Part shown: positions 15,763 through 23,379 of the stretch, one piece after another
How positions within the stretch are numbered: position 1 is the stretch's first letter
Layout of the letters: every line of letters begins with the position of its first letter
Source: Granulicella sp. L46
GTDB lineage: Bacteria; Acidobacteriota; Terriglobia; Terriglobales; Acidobacteriaceae
Length of the DNA stretch: 64,000 nt
Reading direction: 5' to 3'
Assembly (NCBI RefSeq): GCF_009765785.1
Contig: NZ_LMUT01000012.1
Span: 368,150-432,149 of the forward strand
The notes under the pieces: model-generated
Seen by the model: only the letters and a program-made list of their open reading frames with translations
Database searches by the model: none
Told to the model about the DNA's origin: nothing
Translations under genes and position numbers: made by a program

Positions 15763-15818
15763 AAGTCGGGTTCCCAGCAACTTCGAGCGTAGTTCCGAAG
15801 ACGCCGTTTTGCGGGAAC
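15763..15818. repeat. Composite repeat, copy A
   Basis: The first part (AAGTCGGGTT...GCAACTTCGAG) recurs at 16914-16939. The second part (TTCCGAAGACGCCGTTTTGC and following GGGAAC) recurs at 16445-16470 with 24 of 26 bases identical. Both parts contain short inverted arms. Confidence 0.7.
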
Positions 15819-15857
15819 TGGGTGATTCCTCATGACTGGCAAGCTTCCGGGTACGAA

Positions 15858-16286
15858 TCAACCGGCCGATGAGTGTTCGGCCTTCTCTTTCAGACTGCGA
15901 GCTTCAATGGACACAAGTTTACGGATCTTGCTGGAAAAGAGCGTGGAAGCGGCAGCAGCCAGCAGACCTTGAGAGAAGAAGGAAAGCTCAACGTTGGTCG
16001 ATCCATCGTTCACACGTATGGTGTGGCTGGCGAGTAGTTTCCCTCCCGGTATCTTTTGGGCCCAGGTGAAGCCCTCGTTCGGAACACAAGCCGTGACTTC
16101 GTAAATCGCTGGCTGAACCCCGGGCTGAGATACGCGATAACGACCACCGACTTGAAGGTTCTGCCCGTTGAGGGGAGTAATATCCAGGACGGTTGGTGTC
16201 CAGTCTTTCCAATGAGAGACGTCTGCAAGGATCTGCCAAATGGCTTCCGGCTTCGCTGCTGTTGAGAATGTCTCGACGACGTGCAT
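15858..16286 (-). CDS. SRPBCC (START/polyketide cyclase-like) family protein
   Basis: A 142-residue protein with the SRPBCC opening HVVETFSTAAKPEAIWQILADVSHW-type pattern, then WTPTVLDITPL, GGRYRVSQPG and FTWAQKIPGG strands and a long C-terminal helix. This is a helix-grip fold that binds hydrophobic ligands or catalyses cyclisation; the ligand is unknown. The ATG at 16286 is chosen because GGGAGG lies 7 bases upstream; the frame starts 5 codons earlier with GTG. Its stop region forms the hairpin GGCCGA-N7-TCGGCC. It is flanked by repeat copies A and B. Confidence 0.83.
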   Translation of the reverse strand: MHVVETFSTAAKPEAIWQILADVSHWKDWTPTVLDITPLNGQNLQVGGRYRVSQPGVQPAIYEVTACVPNEGFTWAQKIPGGKLLASHTIRVNDGSTNVELSFFSQGLLAAAASTLFSSKIRKLVSIEARSLKEKAEHSSAG

Positions 16287-16444
16287 GTTGTACCCTCCCA
16301 CTCCAAGTATCGTCCACTACTCAGGTGAACAGGAAGGTGAGGATAATCGCTGTGTGTTGGATCATCATGGTTGCTTGCCGCAGTTCCTTGAAAGCCACGT
16401 TACCGGCAACTACGTGGGTCACGGATAGCCGGACGGGACGTGAT

Positions 16445-16470
16445 TTCCGAAAACCCCGTTTTGCGGGAAC
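16445..16470. repeat. Composite repeat, copy B (second half)
   Basis: TTCCGAAAACCCCGTTTTGC followed by GGGAAC, 24 of 26 bases identical to 15793-15818. It lies between the SRPBCC gene and the small membrane gene. Confidence 0.7.
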
Positions 16471-16521
16471 GTTGGACTCTTAGCCAGGGACCTCGATTGT
16501 CGAAGGCCGCCTATCAAATCG

Positions 16522-16809
16522 CTAGTGCCCATTGGAAAGCATGGCAACGCAACTCAGCAGGAACAACCCGACACTACCGACCACAAGGAGCGTCCGCGCT
16601 TTCGCGGAAACTACCGCGAACAGTAGCGCTAGAAGCGAAAAGCCGAGAGCTGCAGTCATGGCGTAGAAGTTACGTGCATCCGAATACCCACCCTGCCCGT
16701 CCGAAATGAGAGGAAACGGATGAGTCCAAGCCAAAATGACCGCTGTTGACGCTACCGTAATAGCGACTAGTGCGAGCCGGAAACACCACACTCTGACATT
16801 AGATAGCAC
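16522..16809 (-). CDS. Small membrane protein of unknown function
   Basis: About 95 residues with three hydrophobic stretches ([39 protein letters not shown] and [18 protein letters not shown]) and a short loop [10 protein letters not shown] between the first two. The GTG at 16809 follows GGGAGGCACT; another GTG at 16821 is in frame but lies before the ribosome site. I recognise no family. It sits between repeats B and C in the accessory patch. Confidence 0.6.
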   Translation of the reverse strand: MLSNVRVWCFRLALVAITVASTAVILAWTHPFPLISDGQGGYSDARNFYAMTAALGFSLLALLFAVVSAKARTLLVVGSVGLFLLSCVAMLSNGH

Positions 16810-16913
16810 AGTGCCTCCCACTCTCGCAGTCTAGGCCATTTCAAGGGTCCAGTTCGACCCGTCCCCTGAAGCTCCTTCATGTGATTCTCACTTCTGGCGC
16901 AACTAGGTCCTCG

Positions 16914-16939
16914 AAAGTCGGGTTTTCGGCAACTTCGAG
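16914..16939. repeat. Composite repeat, copy C (first half)
   Basis: AAAGTCGGGTTTTCGGCAAC followed by TTCGAG, matching the first half of copy A. It lies just upstream of gpmI. Confidence 0.65.
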
Positions 16940-16966
16940 AACACAGCGCGCACCCGCTGTGTTCTC
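16937..16966. promoter_or_regulatory. 12-base perfect inverted repeat upstream of gpmI promoter
   Basis: GAGAACACAGCG and CGCTGTGTTCTC around a 6-base spacer. It ends 27 bases before the -10 element of gpmI, so it could be a regulator site covering the -35 region, or a hairpin that ends transcription coming from upstream. Confidence 0.5.
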
Positions 16967-16993
16967 AAACACATCCATCCAACCCCAACCAGA

Positions 16994-16999
16994 TAAACT
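16994..16999 (+). promoter_or_regulatory. TAAACT -10 element of gpmI, leaderless type
   Basis: TAAACT ends 7 bases before the gpmI ATG; the gap AGCCATC has no ribosome site. Confidence 0.5.
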
Positions 17000-17006
17000 A
17001 GCCATC

Positions 17007-18620
17007 ATGAGAACCACACCACCGGTCATCCTCACCATTCTCGACGGCTGGGGCTACCGCGCCGAAACTCACGGCAACGCCATCGCCCTCGCCCACAAGC
17101 CCACCTACGACCGGCTCCTCCGCGAGTACCCCAACACCCTCATCCAGGCCAGCAACCACTTCGTCGGCCTCCCCGACGGCCAGATGGGCAACAGCGAAGT
17201 CGGCCACCTCAACCTCGGTGCCGGCCGCATCGTCCGCATGGACATCACCCGCATCGACCACGCCATCGACACCGGCGAATTCTTCTTAGACCCAACCCTC
17301 CTCAAGGCCATCCACGTAGCCAACAGCAACAAGGCCCTCCACCTCATCGGCCTCGTATCCGACGGCGGCGTCCACTCCCAGCAGCGCCACCTCTACGCGC
17401 TCCTCCGCCTAGCCGCGCAGAACAATGTGGCCCGCGTCTACGTCCACGCCTTCCTCGACGGCCGCGACACCATGCCCACCAGCGGCGCCGGCTACATCGA
17501 AGAGCTCCAGCAAAAATTCAAGGAGTACGGCGTCGGCCAGCTAGCCTCCGTCTCCGGCCGCTACTTCGCCATGGACCGCGACTACCGCTGGGAGAAGGAG
17601 CACAAAGCCTTCCGCGCCATAGTCACTGGCGACCCAGAAGCAGGGAAGCATCGCGACCCTCACGCCCGCATTCTCGAAAGCTACAACAACGGCATCACCG
17701 ACGAATTCGTCGAGCCCTTCGTCTGCGTAGACGCCAGCAACAATCCCATCGGCCTCATCGCCGAGGGCGACGCCGTCATCTGTTTCAACTACCGCGCCGA
17801 CCGCGTCCGCCAGATCACCCGCGTCCTCACCCGCAACAGCGGCCTCACCCCCGACGCCGGCATCAACCTCCCGAAAGCAGCAGAGCTAAACGACGAGATC
17901 CCCCTCCACACCGTCCCCGCCGATCTGCACTACGTGATGATGACCCAGTACGACCCCAAGTTCACCCTCCCCATGGTCATCCCGCCCGAGAGCATGGACA
18001 ATCTGCTCGCGAACGTCATGGCCGTAGCCGACCTTCGCAACCTCCGCATAGCCGAGACGGAGAAGTACGCCCACGTCACCTACTTCTTCAACGGCGGCAT
18101 CGAGAAGTCGTTTCCGGGCGAAGAACGCGAGCTAGTCCAATCCAAAAAAGTAGCCACCTACGACCTGGCCCCCGAGATGTCCGCCGAAGGCATCGCTGAC
18201 GTAGTCATCCGCTCCATCACCGACACCGCCTTCGACGTCATCATCGTCAACTTCGCCAACGCCGACATGGTAGGCCACTCCGGCAAAATCGAACCCACCG
18301 TCAAAGCAGTAGAAACGGTAGACGCCCAGCTAGGCCGAATCTACCAGGCAGTAAAACAGCACAACGCCAACTGGATCATCACCGCCGACCACGGCAATGC
18401 CGAGCTCTTAATCGACCCCCTCACCGGAGGTCCCCACACCGCCCACACCACCAACCCTGTCCCTTTCCTCCTAGTCACCGACCAGGGCAAAAAGATCGGC
18501 GTCCGCGAAGGAGGCTCCCTCCGCGACATCTCCCCCACCATCCTCAGCCTCCTCAACCTCGAGCTCCCCATCCAAATGACCGGCGGCGACCTCCGCCTCT
18601 CCCTCCCAAAGCAGCCCTGA
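17007..18620 (+). CDS. gpmI: 2,3-bisphosphoglycerate-independent phosphoglycerate mutase
   Basis: A 537-residue metal-dependent enzyme that interconverts 3- and 2-phosphoglycerate, the step before enolase. [10 protein letters not shown] (metal Asp) is at the N-terminus, [14 protein letters not shown] holds the catalytic Ser near residue 65, and [32 protein letters not shown] and ITADHGNAE follow in family order. The frame is open to 16881, but the first homologous residue is the Met at 17007, just behind TAAACT. Eno lies 5 kb upstream but is not in the same transcript. Confidence 0.96.
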   Translation: MRTTPPVILTILDGWGYRAETHGNAIALAHKPTYDRLLREYPNTLIQASNHFVGLPDGQMGNSEVGHLNLGAGRIVRMDITRIDHAIDTGEFFLDPTLLKAIHVANSNKALHLIGLVSDGGVHSQQRHLYALLRLAAQNNVARVYVHAFLDGRDTMPTSGAGYIEELQQKFKEYGVGQLASVSGRYFAMDRDYRWEKEHKAFRAIVTGDPEAGKHRDPHARILESYNNGITDEFVEPFVCVDASNNPIGLIAEGDAVICFNYRADRVRQITRVLTRNSGLTPDAGINLPKAAELNDEIPLHTVPADLHYVMMTQYDPKFTLPMVIPPESMDNLLANVMAVADLRNLRIAETEKYAHVTYFFNGGIEKSFPGEERELVQSKKVATYDLAPEMSAEGIADVVIRSITDTAFDVIIVNFANADMVGHSGKIEPTVKAVETVDAQLGRIYQAVKQHNANWIITADHGNAELLIDPLTGGPHTAHTTNPVPFLLVTDQGKKIGVREGGSLRDISPTILSLLNLELPIQMTGGDLRLSLPKQP

Positions 18621-18926
18621 TCTCAGGTGGGCGTCCGGGACTTGGGATAGGTCCGGGCTTTAGCCCGGACATTCACGGCCCGCTACAATCCGGGCTTTAG
18701 CCCCTGGGACTCTCTCCAATATTGCAGAAGAGGGGTGCCCCCATCCGTACGCGCACTTGTGGACGGTTGGGTGGCGATGATCTTCGCCTCCGGACCGATA
18801 AACGAATGGCCTGCGTCATTTGACCCACCTATCTAGCGGATAGATCGAAAACAACGCAAACGAGCGTCCCGAAACAGGGCTATGCTGCAGCCGCGTAACC
18901 CGAAACAGGGCTAAAACGCATCGAAA
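18621..18926. other. Intergenic stretch with palindromic repeats
   Basis: 306 bases between convergent gpmI and recR. It contains a perfect 20-base palindrome, GTCCGGGCTTTAGCCCGGAC (18651-18670), a partial second copy at 18688-18704, and two direct copies of CCCGAAACAGGGCTA (18868-18882 and 18899-18913). No gene is seen. The 20-base palindrome could end gpmI transcription. Confidence 0.7.
18868..18913 (+). repeat. Two copies of CCCGAAACAGGGCTA, left of recR-ybaB
   Basis: Direct copies at 18868-18882 and 18899-18913. Inverted counterparts lie at 19879-19893 and 19912-19925 on the other side of recR and ybaB. Confidence 0.75.
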
Positions 18927-19529
18927 TCACACATCCCGCCGGCCCTCGAGGGCGCGGGTCATGGTCACTTCATCGGCATATTCGATATCACTTCCTGCCG
19001 GAACCCCTGTCGCGATCCTGCTGATTCGCAAGGAGTTATACATGCGGTGAACTTCATCGGCGAGATAGCGCGCCGTGGCTTCACCCTCAACTGTTGGGGA
19101 AGTAGCCAAAATCACCTCTTCCGCCCCCTCTAAACGCGGCCAAAGGTTAGCTAACCTCAACTGTTCCGGACCGATACCGTTCACTGGTGAAATCGTTCCA
19201 TGGAGTACATGGTACAAACCATTGAAACTACTAGTCTTCTCGATAGCGTTGATGTTGGTGGGCTCTTCCACGATGCACAAAACGTGCGCATTTCGTACCG
19301 GGTTCGAGCAGTAGATGCAGGGGTCTATGTCAGTGATATTGTTGCAGTTAGAGCATAAACGGAGCTGTTCGCGTAAGCGCAGGATTGCCGCCGAGAGCGC
19401 CGCCGCATCCCCCTGCGAAGCCCTAAGTATATGAAACGCAAAGCGTTGCGCCGACTTAGTCCCCACCCCGGGAAGCTTCCGAAGCTCGTCAATGAGCCGC
19501 TCCATTGGCTCCGCAAAACGCGTCGCCAT
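18927..19529 (-). CDS. recR: Recombination mediator protein RecR
   Basis: A 200-residue RecR, which with RecO/RecF loads RecA at gaps. The N-terminal helix-hairpin-helix is LRKLPGVGTKSAQRFAFHIL, the zinc finger is CSNCNNITDIDPCIYC (about 60-75), and the Toprim domain starts LCIVEEPTNINAIEKT. The C-terminal TGVPAGSDIEYADEVTMTRALEGR is the conserved Walker-like end. It is the last gene of dnaX-ybaB-recR, 3 bases behind ybaB, an arrangement common across bacteria. Confidence 0.96.
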   Translation of the reverse strand: MATRFAEPMERLIDELRKLPGVGTKSAQRFAFHILRASQGDAAALSAAILRLREQLRLCSNCNNITDIDPCIYCSNPVRNAHVLCIVEEPTNINAIEKTSSFNGLYHVLHGTISPVNGIGPEQLRLANLWPRLEGAEEVILATSPTVEGEATARYLADEVHRMYNSLRISRIATGVPAGSDIEYADEVTMTRALEGRRDV

Positions 19530-19532
19530 AGG

Positions 19533-19850
19533 CTAAAATCCAGGGAGGCCGAGGCCTCCTAACATGCTGGCAGCGTTGGACTTGCTGGCCTCATCGGCCT
19601 TGCGTCCAGCGCTGTTTACGGCAGCTACAATGAGGTCTTCGAGCAGGGTAATGTCGCCAGCGGCCGCAGCAGCTGCAGATGGTGCAATGGTTATACTTAG
19701 CAGCTCCTTCTTGCCGTTCATCCGAGCCTTCACCGCGCCCCCGCCAGCGTCGGCTTCGATGACCGTCTCTGACAGGCGTAAGTCCATTGCCTGCTGCATT
19801 TCCTGCGCCTGAGCCAGCATCTCCTGCATCTTGTTCATGTCCAAATCCAT
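19533..19850 (-). CDS. YbaB/EbfC family nucleoid-associated protein
   Basis: A 105-residue protein: an N-terminal Met/Gln-rich helix (MNKMQEMLAQAQEMQQAMD), then a small beta sheet containing GGGAVKARMNGKKELLSITI, then a C-terminal helix with VAAVNSAGRKADEAS. This tweezer-shaped dimer binds DNA and is regularly encoded between dnaX and recR, as here. Its ATG follows a palindromic repeat that separates it from dnaX by 75 bases. Confidence 0.92.
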   Translation of the reverse strand: MDLDMNKMQEMLAQAQEMQQAMDLRLSETVIEADAGGGAVKARMNGKKELLSITIAPSAAAAAAGDITLLEDLIVAAVNSAGRKADEASKSNAASMLGGLGLPGF

Positions 19851-19878
19851 AAAATCTCCGTTGCTTTTACGACATACT

Positions 19879-19925
19879 TAGCCCGGTTTCGGGTTACGCA
19901 GAGGCCTACACAGCCTGGTTTCGGG
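19879..19925 (-). repeat. Two inverted counterparts of the CCCGAAACAGGGCTA repeat, right of recR-ybaB
   Basis: TAGCCCGGTTTCGGG (19879-19893) and AGCCTGGTTTCGGG (19912-19925), both the reverse complement of the left-hand copies with one or two changes. They fill the gap between dnaX and ybaB. Confidence 0.75.
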
Positions 19926-21908
19926 TCACTCTTTTTCCCGCAGGTCGATCACATTACTAATCTCAGCCGAAAACAGCCGCCGAGCCTCCTGCACCATCGG
20001 ATGTTTTTCCGCCATCTCCGCCACCGACCCATTAGCGGCCACGCGAGGCTTCTTCGGCCAAGCATTGGCCACTGGAGCTCCGTGTATCAGCTTCAATGTC
20101 AGTGCGCTTGCTTGATCGCGAAGGACGGTCTTCATCGTCCGCTCGGCGTCGGCGTTGAGGACGACCGGGAGCATGGTCTTGGAGAGGGTGGTATGGATCT
20201 CGAGCGTGGTGCCGTTGAGCTTGAGGGTCGATTCCTCGATCTGCTCTGAGGCTGACTGCTGGCCTTTGACTGCTGCGAGCGCGGAGACCAAGGCCGATTG
20301 GAGGAGTTCAAGATCTAAGTCCGAGGGGGCCGAATCTGTCGCGGCTGCTGCGATTGACGGTACGAGTTGCGGTCCGCTCGGTGCTTCGGGAACGGGAGCC
20401 GGAGCGAGGGCCATGGAGCCGGCGGTCGGTGTGGGCTCGGGGCGCGTTGATTCTGCCTGCGGAGCGATGCTGGCGGTGGGGACTTTGCGGGAGCGGTCGG
20501 TCTCGAAGGGCGAGGGGGGTGGGGTGGGACGAGGAGTGGCTGCGGTGGCTGGGGCAGTGGTAGCCGTTGCCACCTTAGGCGCCGATGAAGCCGTCGCCGA
20601 AGATGGGGCACCCAATGTTTTCGAAGCACCCAATGTGTTGGCCGAAGCTGCGGTGAGCGTGGTGTTGGGGCGCGTGGCTGGCTTGGCGCCTATCTGGCTT
20701 AGGAGGTCTTCGATCGGGATTAGGCGCTGGACGTGGACCAGCTTGAGTAGGCCTAGCTCCAGGTGGAAGCGTTGCTCCTGGCGGTAGCCCAGCTCGTCGA
20801 AGGTGCGGAGCATGATGGCGAGGAAGCGCGAGAGGTCTTCTTCGGTGAAGAGTGCGGCGGAGCGGGCAGCGCGGTTGCGCTCCTCGGGAGATATTTGGAG
20901 GAGGTCTGCGGCTATGCCGGTTGCGTCGGCATCAGGAGACAGGCCGGTGACCTTGGCGACGATGGTGTTGCGAAGGTAGCGGACGAATTGGCGCGCGAGC
21001 TGCGGCGCTCCATTGCCGGCGTCGAGCAGGCGGCCGACTACGGAGAGGACGTCGGCAGAGTTGTTGGCGTGGACGGCCTGGAGGATCTGTTCGTAGACGA
21101 TGTTCGAGACCGAGCCCATGAGCTCGCGGACTTGCGAGATTTCGAGATGAGGGCGGCCGTCGACCAGAGGAGCAGAGGCGATGGCCTGATCCATGATGGA
21201 GAGGGCATCGCGCATGGAGCCGTCACCGGCTTCGGCGAGCAGCGTAAGGGTGGCATCGTCGACGTCCAGCTCTTCCTTGGTGGCGATCGTGCGGAGCTGG
21301 CCGACGATGTCGTCAAGCTTGACGGCGTGAAAGCTGAAGTGCTGGCAGCGCGAGCGGATGGTCTGTGGAATGTCTTCAGGCTGCGTGGTCGCGAACATGA
21401 AGATGGCCCAGTCGGGCGGCTCTTCGAGGGTCTTGAGCAGGGCATTCCAGGCGGCGTCGGTGATCTGGTGCGCCTCGTCGAGGATGATGATCTTGTACTT
21501 GCTCTTGTTGGTGGGGCGAGTCTGAATCTTCGAGGTGAGAAGGCGGGCGTCGTCGATGCCGCGGTTGGTGGCGGCGTCAATCTCTTCAACATCGAAGGAG
21601 GATGACTCTTCGAAGATTGAGTTTTCCTGGCGGGAGGCCGAGGAGATCTCGCGGCAGTTCACGCAGATGCGGCAGGGCTCTTCTGTGGGACGTTCAGGGG
21701 AGCCGACGGGGGTGCTGCAGTTGAGTGCAGCGGCGAGGATGCGCGCGATGGTGGTCTTGCCGATGCCGCGATGGCCGGAGAAAATGTAGCCGTGGGCGAT
21801 ACGATTTTGCGCGAGCGCGTTGAGTAGCGTGCGGGTGACATGGTCCTGTCCGATGACATCGGAGAAGAGCTGGGGGCGATACTTGCGGGCTAAGACTTGA
21901 TAGGCCAT
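19926..21908 (-). CDS. dnaX: DNA polymerase III subunits gamma and tau
   Basis: A 660-residue clamp-loader ATPase. The AAA+ core carries Walker A FSGHRGIGKTTIA near residue 45, the zinc cysteines around CRICVNCREIS, ILDEAHQITDAAWNALLKTLEEPP (Walker B) and TIRSRCQHFSF (the SRC arginine finger). Domain III follows, then a long Ala/Pro/Thr-rich linker (about 400-540) and a tau-like C-terminal domain. No ribosome site is visible; TACAAT lies about 25 bases upstream. A programmed frameshift making gamma was not found. Confidence 0.95.
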   Translation of the reverse strand: MAYQVLARKYRPQLFSDVIGQDHVTRTLLNALAQNRIAHGYIFSGHRGIGKTTIARILAAALNCSTPVGSPERPTEEPCRICVNCREISSASRQENSIFEESSSFDVEEIDAATNRGIDDARLLTSKIQTRPTNKSKYKIIILDEAHQITDAAWNALLKTLEEPPDWAIFMFATTQPEDIPQTIRSRCQHFSFHAVKLDDIVGQLRTIATKEELDVDDATLTLLAEAGDGSMRDALSIMDQAIASAPLVDGRPHLEISQVRELMGSVSNIVYEQILQAVHANNSADVLSVVGRLLDAGNGAPQLARQFVRYLRNTIVAKVTGLSPDADATGIAADLLQISPEERNRAARSAALFTEEDLSRFLAIMLRTFDELGYRQEQRFHLELGLLKLVHVQRLIPIEDLLSQIGAKPATRPNTTLTAASANTLGASKTLGAPSSATASSAPKVATATTAPATAATPRPTPPPSPFETDRSRKVPTASIAPQAESTRPEPTPTAGSMALAPAPVPEAPSGPQLVPSIAAAATDSAPSDLDLELLQSALVSALAAVKGQQSASEQIEESTLKLNGTTLEIHTTLSKTMLPVVLNADAERTMKTVLRDQASALTLKLIHGAPVANAWPKKPRVAANGSVAEMAEKHPMVQEARRLFSAEISNVIDLREKE

Positions 21909-22014
21909 CGGCGAGGTATGTTGACGAAATTGATTGTAGCGCCCGAGGGTGTGGAGCGGTTTGCAGAGATGTTTGTCGGCGGCGTTCGAGGGGTTGCCTT
22001 GCCGATCTTATTTT

Positions 22015-22043
22015 TTGTGATCTGTCTTGCACACACATAAATA
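22015..22043 (+). promoter_or_regulatory. Candidate promoter of histidine-rich peptide gene 1
   Basis: TTGTGA (22015-22020) and TAAATA (22038-22043) with a 17-base spacer, in an AT-rich patch. The 5' leader would be about 47 bases. It diverges from dnaX. Confidence 0.4.
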
Positions 22044-22096
22044 ATTGAGCAGCGTGGCACCACAACCTGACACACCCATTGGGCATCCGAGTAGTT

Positions 22097-22246
22097 ATGA
22101 AGAAACTTAGTCTTGGATTTCTCGCTCTGATGTTCCTCGCTCCGCTGGTACCTGCGGCGAGCGCCCAGGTTGTCGTTGCCGTTGGTCATCCGTATCACCA
22201 CCATCATCATTGCTGGTACAGCCATCACCATCGTCATTGCAACTAG
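22097..22246 (+). CDS. Exported histidine-rich micropeptide 1
   Basis: A 49-residue frame: signal peptide MKKLSLGFLALMFLAPLVPA with an ASA-Q cleavage site, then a mature peptide of 26 residues with ten His and two Cys. The mature part is QVVVAVGHPY, five His, then CWYSHHHRHCN. The motif C-x-Y-x-H-x-H-R-H-C is shared with the two genes downstream. Five His, a Cys pair and export suggest binding of zinc, nickel or copper in the periplasm; this is inference. The ribosome site is weak. A matching terminator follows at 22274-22301. I know no named family. Confidence 0.8.
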   Translation: MKKLSLGFLALMFLAPLVPAASAQVVVAVGHPYHHHHHCWYSHHHRHCN

Positions 22247-22273
22247 TTGGGCTGCTCCGGCTGTGTAATTCTG

Positions 22274-22301
22274 ACCCAATTCAAGGCGACTTGAGTTGGG
22301 T
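22274..22301 (+). terminator. Hairpin terminator of micropeptide gene 1
   Basis: ACCCAATTCAAG and CTTGAGTTGGGT pair over 12 positions (one G-U) around GCGA. The T-run is weak (TGATTGTTG). Its outer stem is the same as that of the terminator behind micropeptide gene 3. Confidence 0.65.
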
Positions 22302-22367
22302 TGATTGTTGAATCAGGATGGTTGATTTTGCATTTGTTAAGACTCACAGAAGGAGAGGTCTGATCTC

Positions 22368-22502
22368 ATGAAGAAGCTTGCGCTTGGAGTTCTTGCTCTT
22401 TCGTTCCTCGCAACGATGGTTCCGTCAGCGAGCGCGCAGTATGACCACCACCATCATCACCATCACTGCTGGTACAGCCACCATCATCGTCATTGCAACT
22501 AA
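22368..22502 (+). CDS. Exported histidine-rich micropeptide 2
   Basis: A 44-residue frame: signal peptide MKKLALGVLALSFLATMVPS with ASA-Q cleavage. The 21-residue mature peptide is QYD, seven His, then CWYSHHHRHCN, so 11 of 21 residues are His. The last 11 residues equal those of peptide 1. The ribosome site AAGGAGAGG is strong and lies about 10 bases before the ATG. The identical core with a varied His run shows recent duplication under constraint. The probable role, metal binding outside the cytoplasm, is inferred from composition only. Confidence 0.8.
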   Translation: MKKLALGVLALSFLATMVPSASAQYDHHHHHHHCWYSHHHRHCN

Positions 22503-22631
22503 TCGGTGATTGCCGGGTTAGAACTTCTAGATCGAACCAGTGACGATTCGTTTGATACCTGATCTGGTACAAGCGGAGAATTACGATTCGGTTTGCACAA
22601 TAGTAGGAAGAAAGAAGGGTATCCTGCCATT

Positions 22632-22796
22632 ATGAAGAAGCTCGCGCTTGGAATTTTCGGTTTCGTTTGCCTGGTATCGCCCCTCGTTCCTGTAGCGAGT
22701 GCGCAGGCTGTGGTCGTGGTCGGACATCCGCACCACTATCATCACCACCGGGTCTGCACGTACCATCACGGTCATCGTCACTGCTACTACCGCTAG
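22632..22796 (+). CDS. Exported histidine-rich micropeptide 3
   Basis: A 54-residue frame: signal peptide MKKLALGIFGFVCLVSPLVP with a VASA-Q cleavage site, mature part QAVVVVGHPHHYHHHRVCTY followed by HHGHRHCYYR. It keeps the VVVGHP start of peptide 1 and the C-x8-C spacing with Y, H, H, R and H at the same places, but is the most divergent copy. The ATG at 22632 is preferred over the upstream in-frame start at 22593 because it begins the signal peptide shared by all three. A strong terminator follows. Confidence 0.8.
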   Translation: MKKLALGIFGFVCLVSPLVPVASAQAVVVVGHPHHYHHHRVCTYHHGHRHCYYR

Positions 22797-22831
22797 GCTG
22801 TTGCGGTAGTGCGAGACTCTAACGTTATGCG

Positions 22832-22875
22832 AACGACCCAACGCGAGGGGACTCGGGTTGGGTCGTTTGCTTTTT
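22832..22875 (+). terminator. Strong intrinsic terminator of micropeptide gene 3
   Basis: AACGACCCAACGCGAG pairs fully with CTCGGGTTGGGTCGTT (one G-G mismatch) around GGGA, then GCTTTTT. The outer ACCCAA/TTGGGT stem matches the hairpin after gene 1, while the inner stem differs on both sides. Confidence 0.85.
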
Positions 22876-22892
22876 CGCACAAAGCTGCTGGC

Positions 22893-23372
22893 TTATAGTG
22901 AGGCTCGAGCCAGCTTGCGAGCTTTTCTGCGCGCCTGGCGTTTGACTTCTTCTTCAGAGAACATGGTGCCGCGGCACTGGGGGGCGCCGCAGTAGCAGTC
23001 GGCGTTGTCCTCGTCGGAGTCGTAGAGGTTGTACTCGTAGACGAGTTCCTCGTTGGCGGCGATGTCGCGAATGGCGCGGATGTAGACGCGGCCGCCCGAC
23101 TCTTCGGTCTGGCAGTTGGGGGCGCAGGAGTGGTTGAGGAACATGGCGGTGCCAAAGCCGTCGATGACGTCGCCTTTGTCGCCGAAGCCGAAGAGGTAGG
23201 TGACCGGGCGGTCGGCGTAGCGCTCGTCGGCGAGGTCTTTGGAGATGCGTGCGCCACCGTACTCGAGAACGCGGCGGCCGCGTGGGATGGGGTCGAGGGT
23301 GTAGCAGCCGGCAGCGTGGATGGACGAGGAACGGATGAGCAGGCGGGGAGTGGTGGCGGAGCGAGGCGGCAT
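22893..23372 (-). CDS. SET-domain protein methyltransferase
   Basis: A 159-residue stand-alone SET domain: the GCYTLDPIPRGRRVLEYGG opening, FLNHSCAPNC (about 79-87, the SAM/knot motif), ANEELVYEYNL (the catalytic Tyr), and a post-SET zinc cluster CYCGAPQCRG. SET enzymes methylate lysines on proteins; bacterial targets include ribosomal or nucleoid proteins, and the target here is unknown. The frame runs upstream to 23786, but homology starts at the Met at 23372, which sits 7 bases behind TATACT with no ribosome site. It is convergent with the micropeptide cluster. Confidence 0.9.
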   Translation of the reverse strand: MPPRSATTPRLLIRSSSIHAAGCYTLDPIPRGRRVLEYGGARISKDLADERYADRPVTYLFGFGDKGDVIDGFGTAMFLNHSCAPNCQTEESGGRVYIRAIRDIAANEELVYEYNLYDSDEDNADCYCGAPQCRGTMFSEEEVKRQARRKARKLARASL

Positions 23373-23379
23373 GGGGTGG

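Noticed and set aside
15763-16940. Integron-like attC sites between cassette-type genes
   Set aside because: Only copy B is followed by a GTTRRRY-like core; copies A and C lack it and no integrase is present, so I call them only repeats.
18651-18704. Possible CRISPR-like spaced repeats
   Set aside because: Copies are palindromic, few, unevenly spaced and without cas genes; they are dispersed extragenic palindromes.
22441-22500. His-run resembling an artificial His-tag
   Set aside because: Three diverged paralogues with different His codons, native signal peptides and matching terminators, and no vector sequence, so it is genomic.
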